From Trypanosoma brucei gambiense DAL972 (taxonomy: Eukaryota > Euglenozoa > Kinetoplastea > Trypanosomatida > Trypanosomatidae), in contig NC_026741.1 of NCBI RefSeq assembly GCF_000210295.1, positions 1,054,001-1,118,000 of the forward strand: a DNA stretch of 64,000 bases. The letters are read 5' to 3'. The notes under the pieces were generated by a model. That model made no database searches and had not been told where the DNA came from. It saw nothing but the letters and a program-made list of their open reading frames with translations. Numbering within the stretch: position 1 is the stretch's first letter; every line of letters begins with the position of its first letter. Both the position numbers and the translations under genes were made by a program. Of this stretch, positions 57,807 to 64,000 are shown piece after piece.

Positions 57807-58832
57807 CTAAGCGCTGACAAGCGCTTCAAGTATGATTTTGATACACCGCTTCATTGCGGCATCAAGCTGATCACCAAGAAACATTTTCTTTTCCCCAACG
57901 CGTTTCGAGACGACGACGCAGGCGGCTCCAGCTTGATAACCCAACATGTCGGAAAGGTAACAAATGGCGCTCGTTTCCATCTCGATATTGGTAACGACCT
58001 CCACACCGTTGCTTAGGTTAAACTTCAGGCTTCCAAGTTCCTCCACCATATTTGGTACGGTAAGATGCTTCATGAACCGCCCAACTCGGCGCCCCTGGCA
58101 ACCGTAGAAACCGCTTGCGGTGGCTGTCGTCCCAATTACGTATTGTTGCTTATCAGCTTCTGATCCAGTGGCAGCGTTGTGGGCGTCGCAGGCAGCACAA
58201 ATGCTCTTGGTGATATTGGGATGCGCCATTGATGTGTAAATATCAATTGCACGAAGCCCCGTTTGCTCACGAACAATACGGCGAATCTCTTGTTGGTCCT
58301 TTGATGTCTCACGAGTCCCAGCCGAGTAGTAGAGGGAAGTGTTGTCCATACCAATGGCGTGCCGCGTGACAGCAAGTGCCAGAGGGGGAACCGATTCAGC
58401 AGGTGAGCCACAAGTTCCGAGGCGGATGATCTTCATGGTGGAGGGGTCAAAGAAGGGACCAGCGCTTGGTGCATCTGCATCACCTTTGCGATGGCGCCAC
58501 TGGCCACGCTCCATGTCATACTCCTTCAATGCGTGAATTTCATTTAGGACAATTTCGATGTTGTCCACACCCATACCGGTGCTTATAACGGTAACTGGAG
58601 TTCCCTTGTAAGTTCCAGTGGCAAAACGAATTTCACGGTGATCACGGGAGGCGCGGATGCTGTCCTTGTCGAAGTAACCGGAAATGACGTCTACCCGCCC
58701 TGGATCACCAACAAAAATGATGCGGTCAGCCAATTCATCGCTTTTGCACTTCAAGTGAAGTGTCGTCCCGTCCTTACCGATAGGTAAGTCGGTTTCCGAC
58801 CCCTTCGTGCTTCCATTAGCGGATGCAGCCAT
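57807..58832 (-). CDS. Uridine phosphorylase, nucleoside phosphorylase-I family (341 aa)
   Basis: Family landmarks are the phosphate-binding GDPGRV (42-47), STGMGVDN (84-91), RLGTCGS (137-143), and the nucleoside-binding NIEMETSA (282-289) ahead of the hydrophobic strand GAACVVVSKRV. The enzyme splits uridine and related nucleosides with phosphate to base and ribose-1-phosphate in pyrimidine salvage. A T. brucei uridine phosphorylase of this type, homodimeric rather than hexameric, is known to me from the literature, and this looks like that protein. The insert at about 108-128 (QWRHRKGDADAPSAGPFFDP) is longer than in bacterial enzymes. The ATG is the first codon of the frame, 73 bases after a predicted acceptor. 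Confidence 0.93.
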   Translation of the reverse strand: MAASANGSTKGSETDLPIGKDGTTLHLKCKSDELADRIIFVGDPGRVDVISGYFDKDSIRASRDHREIRFATGTYKGTPVTVISTGMGVDNIEIVLNEIHALKEYDMERGQWRHRKGDADAPSAGPFFDPSTMKIIRLGTCGSPAESVPPLALAVTRHAIGMDNTSLYYSAGTRETSKDQQEIRRIVREQTGLRAIDIYTSMAHPNITKSICAACDAHNAATGSEADKQQYVIGTTATASGFYGCQGRRVGRFMKHLTVPNMVEELGSLKFNLSNGVEVVTNIEMETSAICYLSDMLGYQAGAACVVVSKRVGEKKMFLGDQLDAAMKRCIKIILEALVSA

Positions 58833-58905
58833 TACTCACAATGTTATTGCCCTTGTTATATATTTGTAGTGTATTGCTTAGTTTTTTAAATCTTTTATGA
58901 ACTTC

Positions 58906-58907
58906 CT
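58906..58907 (-). promoter_or_regulatory. Predicted trans-splice acceptor, uridine phosphorylase gene
   Basis: The T-rich tract complementary to 58943-58962 leads to this AG. Leader 73 bases. Confidence 0.4.
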
Positions 58908-59002
58908 TTATCCCCACAGCGAGAAAATGTGGCAATAGTTGCAAGAAACAAAAACAAAATGTTCCTGTGGCAACGCAAAGAAGCAAATTCGAATCGATCA
59001 TA

Positions 59003-59005
<3 letters not shown>

Positions 59006-59043
<38 letters not shown>
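59006..59043. repeat. Longest AT dinucleotide microsatellite of the window
   Basis: About nineteen uninterrupted AT units, 170 bases upstream of the uridine phosphorylase ATG. Length is likely to vary among strains. Confidence 0.92.
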
Positions 59044-59046
<3 letters not shown>

Positions 59047-59944
59047 TATCACAAAACCAAAATACACACACACACAAAAAGGGAGCTACATCATGAGTTA
59101 ACGATGTGATCTTCCGGTCCCTGCGGGAAAGGTAATAACCTCGTAGCTCACCTACAGTGCAGCACGTGTTTAGGTGCACCTTACACGTCCAAAACGAGCG
59201 GAAACAACGACTGAGTGAAAACGAGGAGAATACGAAGGTAATACCGCAGTCCAGCACAATAAAATAACCCGGCAGTGCTTTCACCATTGTAATCGTAACT
59301 GCATTGCTCACGCACAGCTCCTCTAAAAATACCCCCATACGTTATGATGCGTAGTTCTGTGCAAATGCCTGATGGGGACACGCGGGATAAACGATCGAAC
59401 AAATAACCGTTGCATTCGCCGTTTCCTCTCCACACAATCCCCTGTTGCGGGTATCTTTTCCTCCTCTCAGGGAGGATGAGAAGTAAGAGTGAGTAAAAGC
59501 TTAACAACAAAAAGTGGCATAACTCACGTGCATGATACTTCCCGTCTGCGACAATAAAGCGTTACGGAAAGGGGAAAAATGGGAGAGGGAGCGGGTTAAG
59601 ACACTATAAAGTAAAGCCTTGGATTTCAACAAACGAGAATAACGGTATTAAAGTGAAGTTCCGAAACCCTTACAAAAATGAGGGTAACGCGCAACACCAG
59701 CAATAAGTTAGATTAAACAAAGCCATAACACCCTCGAATCGACCTGCACCCTCCCCCCATCCCTTCTTCCCGCCTTGTACCACAGCAGCAATACAGCCGT
59801 TGCCCAAAGTGAAGGAAGTCCATTTAAGAAGATTTAAAAAACAAACAAGAAAACGACGGCCAAGACAGCCGATTTTAATGTACAATAGAGGTTTCCAGGC
59901 GTGCAGGGTAGGGGGATCGCGAGAATGTGACCCCGGGTGTTGTT

Positions 59945-61048
59945 TCAACCACTTTGGTGTGCCCTGTCTGCCCAAAGTTTTGCGTATTCGTATGATGTAG
60001 AAGCCAACACGCCGTCAATAAGACACGTCCCAATGTTTAGGGCGAGGCCACCATAAAACCCCAAAATACCACGGGTACGATACACCTCACGCGTGACTCC
60101 CCAAAGGCGTGCCTTAGGGGCCACTTGCAGGTTCGCACGCACAACTAAATACGGATTGAAAATGACTGCAGTTACCGCGCTTGTAATTACAGACGCCACA
60201 GTATTTAATGCAACGTTGTCATCCCTCGCGAGCAACCAGCGCTTCCAGGACAACCATGGGGAATAAACGAAGACGGGCTCCGTCACTGGGTCCTCTCTCC
60301 CATCCAACAAGAAGCCGTCTGCAGCGGCATACAGGTAGCCCTTACTGACACCGTACATCGCCCACCATACGGCCGTCCACTGGCAACCAATAACAAGTGT
60401 TGTGCCGTAGCCTGCATAAATTGTCCTCAGCCCTCCCTCGCGGTACATGGAGGCAAATGTATGAATCATACAACCGGGCTTGACGGCCCTGCCTCTTTGA
60501 ACACCCTCACAATTAGCTGTCATCTGTCGAAGTGCCACAATACTCAGTGGAAGGTGCACAAGCCTGCACAGAGCGTCAGCGATATAGCCAGACACGGCGT
60601 CACGAGTTGGTTTGTTCGCTAGTGGTATATTCTCCCGGCTGTACTCAAACAACCACAGGTAGATTGCCTCGCTTAGGGCACATCCAAGTGCGAGGGCTGC
60701 CATCCCTTGCGTTAAACCAAGTAACCCACCTTCCGTATTGTACACGAGTCGGATGATTTGCCGGGTCGTCATTTTATTTGCAACAGAGCTCGTTTGCTTG
60801 CGCGCGAGGGCAAGGTTGAGCGGTTGCTGCGCCGCTGTGCGCAACCAACATAGGATGACGGCATATGTTACAAACCACATGCTATCCAAATCCGAGTAGC
60901 TACGGTTTAAACTGTTCGTGTGTTCGTGCGGACCCAACTCCGCTGTGGCCGTCCCACCATCGAATTCAGTCGGCGCGTCTCCTGCTGTGTGTTTCTCAAT
61001 GTTACTTTGGTTCTCCTCAGGCTTTTGAGCCCACGGTACATCCGACAT
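59945..61048 (-). CDS. Degenerate mitochondrial carrier family protein (367 aa)
   Basis: Three tandem repeats of about 100 residues are recognisable, each with a proline-kinked helix and a helix ending in a Gly-rich turn: PLNLALARK (76-84) with EGGLLGLTQG, PLSIVALRQ (167-175) with REGGLRTIYAGYG, and NPYLVVRANLQ (298-308) with GILGFYGGLALNIG. Mitochondrial carriers bring metabolites across the inner membrane. In all three repeats the acidic residue of the Px[DE]xx[KR] signature is missing (PLNLAL, PLSIVA, PYLVVR), so the usual matrix salt-bridge gate cannot form. This suggests a protein that has left the ordinary transport mechanism, as in the MTCH/SLC25A46 branch. The first 55 residues are an acidic polar extension. 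The ATG is the first codon of the frame. Confidence 0.85.
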   Translation of the reverse strand: MSDVPWAQKPEENQSNIEKHTAGDAPTEFDGGTATAELGPHEHTNSLNRSYSDLDSMWFVTYAVILCWLRTAAQQPLNLALARKQTSSVANKMTTRQIIRLVYNTEGGLLGLTQGMAALALGCALSEAIYLWLFEYSRENIPLANKPTRDAVSGYIADALCRLVHLPLSIVALRQMTANCEGVQRGRAVKPGCMIHTFASMYREGGLRTIYAGYGTTLVIGCQWTAVWWAMYGVSKGYLYAAADGFLLDGREDPVTEPVFVYSPWLSWKRWLLARDDNVALNTVASVITSAVTAVIFNPYLVVRANLQVAPKARLWGVTREVYRTRGILGFYGGLALNIGTCLIDGVLASTSYEYAKLWADRAHQSG

Positions 61049-61898
61049 CGGTATTATTGGCTTGCAATAACGCTGCTATTAAACAATAATTGGAAGCAGT
61101 TACAGTGGAAATGCACCCAGATCCCCGAAACAGTAATGATGGTAATAGGAGGGATAATTATCGATGAACTCTGAAAAGCACAAGTGGGTCAAGGTCGTCG
61201 GAGTACACCGGCTGAGCTGTGATTCCTACCAACAGCTTTCCCCGGGAGGGGGGGGGGAGTTGAGTACCTTTAACGCTAAATTTGCTTAGCCCTTGCTCCC
61301 TCTATTGCTACCTCTGTTAAAACCTTATCCCGGCAAGATTGGGTGAAGATAGAGGAACAAAATAAAGAAAAGACAAAAAGGAAAAGACAAAAAGGAAAAA
61401 AAATGAGCAAATAACAACGATACCAACTGTGACCTCGCATCGGGAATGACAAATGCTAGGTCGAAACGTTAAAAGGGAATAGAAGTAGCAGCCGATGGTA
61501 CGGTTTCAGCGAAGAAAAGAAAAGAGATGTGTGTGTCCCAAGGAAGTAACACACCGGTGTGCATAAAGGTATAGACTACCACACCCTCACGCTCAGCACT
61601 CGATTTCACCAGTTGCTCTTTATTTTTCTTGTGTGTGCTTCTTCACACCGAGTAATTGACGAGCGTCAAAACAACAGCCATGAGCACTCCTTCTCCTTAG
61701 GAGAAACTCCCTACGGCTTCCTGCATACGTTATTATCTTTTCATTTAATCGCGTTTATACTTAGCACGATGGCAGAAGGCACGGCCACACCAGACCGAGG
61801 TGCGAGAGGTGTAACACGAACACACACACACACGCTTCTCCTCCACGTATTGACACGTTTGCATCTTTTTTTCCTTTCTGATTACCTTTAACGATTAA
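61049..61898. other. Intergenic region, RRM gene to carrier gene
   Basis: It contains the carrier-gene acceptor, a G-rich run at about 61240-61257 and a short tandem repeat of GACAAAAAGGAAAA at about 61372-61400. No gene seen. Confidence 0.5.
61076..61077 (-). promoter_or_regulatory. Predicted trans-splice acceptor, carrier gene
   Basis: A weak pyrimidine-rich stretch complementary to 61086-61115 precedes this AG. Leader 27 bases. Confidence 0.35.
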
Positions 61899-63185
61899 TT
61901 ACGACGTGTCGCGCTTAACTCGGGGCTTGGTCGCCTTCACCGATGAAGATTTGGTGAGATGTTGCGGTTTTACCGTCTTTTTGTCCTCCTGAGGTTGCTT
62001 TCGCTGTTTGGGATATGTCCCTTTTTTATTCACTGGACTGTTCTTCCCCGACACGTTTGAGGCTGGAACTGTGGCTACTGAAGAGGAAGACACAACCGTT
62101 GACCGCACCCCACCACCTTTATTTTTCTTTCGTCCTCCTGCCACACCATTTGCATTGCTGCTTCCATTCTGCTTCTTGCCACTAACCCTACTGCTGTCGT
62201 TACTGCCGACCCCTCTTTTGCTTGCTATTTCCTCGCACTTCTCCTTTGGCCCGCGTGCCAAGGCACTTGGTGGCACCCTTTCCAACTGTTTGCAAAAGTC
62301 ATGGCATGCGTAGTCTATACCCAGGGCTTTCAGTTGAGCATTGTTTTTCTTCTCAGTTTTCGAGTACTTTATAAGGGCGGCTATGGGATTCTTGTAACGA
62401 ACGTCATGTTGTTGTAGCGATATGCCCTTTGTTTTATAGGCGTATGCCAACTGGCGGCGCTGCTTCACTTTTTCCTTCGGTGGCATAGGACGGTGGAGGA
62501 CTGCCACACGGGCCTGTACGCAGAAGCCACCAAGTGCCATGCCATGACATTCTTCAACCACGATAGGAAGCACCGACTCATCATCAAACTGCACGTAGGC
62601 GATTCCTTTCGACTGATGCGTACGACGACTGCGAACACAGAAGCAGTTAAGCACTTTCGCACCAAATTGAGAAAAAAACTTGAACAATTCCGTCTCTTGA
62701 AACTCCGGGGGAAGGAAACGGAGGCGGAGTACAGAATAGGAGAGCCGCGTCCCCTCTCGCTTTGCCTTCTCGAAAGGATTCTCCTTCTTATCGCTTTCCT
62801 CGTGGTCATCGTCACTGGAATCACCACCAAAGTCGTCACTCCCTATAGATTCGTCGTCGCTGCCACTGCTCTCAAGGTCATCCACGTCGCTTTGGTCTTC
62901 AGCTTCATCATCCAATTCCTGAGGGACGGAGTCCTCGTTTTCATCACGCAACCGCTTCTTGGATTTTATTATACCACTGGACTCCATGCGTCTTGCCGCA
63001 GCGGCGGCTGCTTTGCGAGCAGTCGAGTTGTCGTCATGGTTATCATCCTCGAAAGTGACGCGAGGCCGCTGTGCTTTCTTCTCCACACCGACAGTTCGGG
63101 TTTCAACTCTCGACTTGGAAATCTCGCCTGCACGCTTGACAACGGCTTTGCTCTTTGGGGGCACCTTCTTCGCCTTGATCCCCAT
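61899..63185 (-). CDS. Nucleolar RRM protein, NIFK/Nop15-like (428 aa)
   Basis: One RNA-recognition motif spans residues 152-232, with RNP2 LRLRFLPP (153-160) and RNP1 KGIAYVQF (193-200). The sequence FLPPEFQETELFKFFSQFG, the HQSKGIAYVQF strand and the HRPMPPKEKV exit segment closely follow the NIFK/Nop15 family, which binds ITS2 rRNA in 60S assembly. The N-terminal 145 residues have basic then acidic Asp/Ser/Glu runs (about 85-132), and the C-terminal 140 residues are Lys/Ser-rich, as in many nucleolar proteins. The RRM aromatic positions are partly retained. Other RRM nucleolar proteins could fit, but the motif surroundings favour Nop15. The ATG is the first codon of the frame, 90 bases after a predicted acceptor. 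Confidence 0.9.
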   Translation of the reverse strand: MGIKAKKVPPKSKAVVKRAGEISKSRVETRTVGVEKKAQRPRVTFEDDNHDDNSTARKAAAAAARRMESSGIIKSKKRLRDENEDSVPQELDDEAEDQSDVDDLESSGSDDESIGSDDFGGDSSDDDHEESDKKENPFEKAKREGTRLSYSVLRLRFLPPEFQETELFKFFSQFGAKVLNCFCVRSRRTHQSKGIAYVQFDDESVLPIVVEECHGMALGGFCVQARVAVLHRPMPPKEKVKQRRQLAYAYKTKGISLQQHDVRYKNPIAALIKYSKTEKKNNAQLKALGIDYACHDFCKQLERVPPSALARGPKEKCEEIASKRGVGSNDSSRVSGKKQNGSSNANGVAGGRKKNKGGGVRSTVVSSSSVATVPASNVSGKNSPVNKKGTYPKQRKQPQEDKKTVKPQHLTKSSSVKATKPRVKRDTS

Positions 63186-63582
63186 GATTTAGGCACACAC
63201 AGAAACACACAAAGCAAATACGCTAGTAATTGAGTCCTTATCTCACTCCCTCTTCCTCCGGTGGTGCAACCAAAACTACAGATACCGTGCGGAGTGGGGG
63301 AAAGAAGGTGCACAGTCAGTCATAAAAAAGAAACAAACAAAAACAAAGTAGGGAGCAGAACAACGTAGACATAAAATACTCGAGGGGAAAACCCAAACAA
63401 CATGGTGAGAAACAAGTGACTGCCGTGGTCAGTTGTGTTGCTTGTCCGTCATTGGCGTAGTGGTTGGCAAGTTCATTTACATCTAATGAATCCACATAAA
63501 CACACACGCTCACGACTTCAGTATACAAAGCGCCTCTATATTCTAAAGTATACTGCCAAATTATGTACATCCACACTACCAA
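63186..63582. other. Intergenic region, right-edge gene to RRM gene
   Basis: It contains the RRM-gene acceptor and A-rich sequence near 63321-63350. No gene seen. Confidence 0.5.
63276..63277 (-). promoter_or_regulatory. Predicted trans-splice acceptor, RRM gene
   Basis: The complement of 63291-63308 is a pyrimidine tract with no intervening AG. Leader 90 bases. Confidence 0.45.
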
Positions 63583-64000
63583 TCACGTCCTTTCCTTCAC
63601 ACTACTGCCGAGGAGAGGTGCAGCAGGCGTATCAACTCCATAACGATCTTTTCCCAAGGTTCCGTTGCGGCACAACCCGTTGTACCAAGCCATTGCATCT
63701 AACAATGTTGAGCCCTGATTTCTCCCCTGCACCTGGGTTCCTGTGCCAATCCTTGATCCCACCGACCCTAAACCATCTCTGCACACTTCCTTGTGCCAAG
63801 CAGCTACCAGCTGCTGCGCCATTCCTCCCAAACGTGCGATGTTATTCGTGCTTTCATCGGTTACAGCGAGCTTCCTCGAGAAAATTGTCTCAGAAAAGTT
63901 AGTCAGTGCCAAAATATCAGAATACATGGCTTGGAAAACAGCCACCCACCGCCGTGAGGATATGTTTTCTGGAAGGTTCGCGGATCGTTCAGGAAAAGAA
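63583..64000 (-). CDS. C-terminal part of an unrecognised protein, cut by the right edge (at least 139 aa)
   Basis: The minus-strand frame ending at 63583 stays open to the last base of the window, so the gene's 5' end lies outside. The first residues visible are SFPERSANLPENISSRRW, followed by VAVFQAMYSDILALTNFSE, a helical TDESTNNIARLGGMAQQLVA segment, and a Gly-rich tail ending in LGSSVKERT. The composition is that of a folded protein, and the position and spacing fit the neighbouring genes. An internal ATG at 63927 would give 114 residues, but the uninterrupted upstream frame suggests a longer protein. No family is recognised. Confidence 0.65.
   Translation of the reverse strand, partial: SFPERSANLPENISSRRWVAVFQAMYSDILALTNFSETIFSRKLAVTDESTNNIARLGGMAQQLVAAWHKEVCRDGLGSVGSRIGTGTQVQGRNQGSTLLDAMAWYNGLCRNGTLGKDRYGVDTPAAPLLGSSVKERT

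Larger units (their letters stand above)
58833..59944. other. Intergenic region, mitochondrial-carrier gene to uridine phosphorylase
   Basis: It contains the uridine phosphorylase acceptor and the longest TA microsatellite of the window (59006-59043). An open frame crossing it translates to a Tyr-Ile run and is rejected. Confidence 0.5.

Noticed and set aside
58895..59338. 147-codon minus-strand frame upstream of uridine phosphorylase
   Set aside because: It runs through the TA microsatellite as a Tyr-Ile repeat and overlaps the predicted splice acceptor and 5' region of the next gene.
63583..63945. Reading the right-edge frame as a complete 120-residue protein starting at 63945
   Set aside because: The codon there is GTG and the frame stays open to the window edge, so it is a truncated longer gene.
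1..64000. tRNA, rRNA, CRISPR, insertion sequence or retroposon
   Set aside because: No tRNA B-box with matching arms, rRNA block, spaced direct-repeat array, transposase or reverse transcriptase frame was seen on either strand. A search with tRNAscan-SE and Rfam would settle small RNAs.

Overview
This window looks like nuclear DNA of a kinetoplastid, most likely Trypanosoma brucei or a very close relative. All 21 intact protein genes, one decayed gene and one gene cut by the right edge lie on the minus strand. They show no introns, and their promoters and terminators cannot be recognised. They are separated by long AT-rich gaps full of homopolymer and microsatellite runs. Pyrimidine tracts followed by AG precede most start codons on the minus strand. 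This is the layout of one directional polycistronic unit, transcribed from right to left and processed by spliced-leader trans-splicing and polyadenylation. From memory and unchecked, the order Rab11 ... ARPC2 - RPAIN-like - uridine phosphorylase matches a part of T. brucei chromosome 8.

Layout in transcription order, right to left. 64000-57800: the C-terminal end of an unrecognised protein, an NIFK/Nop15-like RRM nucleolar protein, a degenerate mitochondrial carrier, and uridine phosphorylase. 57300-48700: an RPAIN-like zinc protein, the Arp2/3 subunit ARPC2, an outer-dynein-arm docking-complex-like coiled coil, eIF2B beta, and a small one-helix membrane protein. 47600-31500: a PEX11-like protein split by a long insertion, then two large polytopic membrane proteins that are diverged tandem paralogues, then a decayed reading frame next to an intact four-helix membrane protein. 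29700-18800: Rab11, a 1465-residue IQ-motif protein with an acidic and lysine-rich middle, and an unrecognised 647-residue protein. 16500-1: a Nop16-like protein, NTF2, an adenosine deaminase-like enzyme, a divergent protein kinase, a TPR protein with a presequence-like N-terminus, and a 1689-residue P-loop protein.

The genes do not form a pathway, as expected in trypanosomes where neighbours are co-transcribed but regulated mainly after transcription. The parts that look least explained are the paired membrane proteins with the small membrane protein and its decayed neighbour, the giant P-loop protein, the repeated leucine/lysine module in the IQ protein, and the interrupted PEX11-like protein. 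Start codons were taken as the first in-frame ATG downstream of a plausible splice acceptor; for seven genes the open frame extends upstream only through GTG or TTG codons, which were not used.
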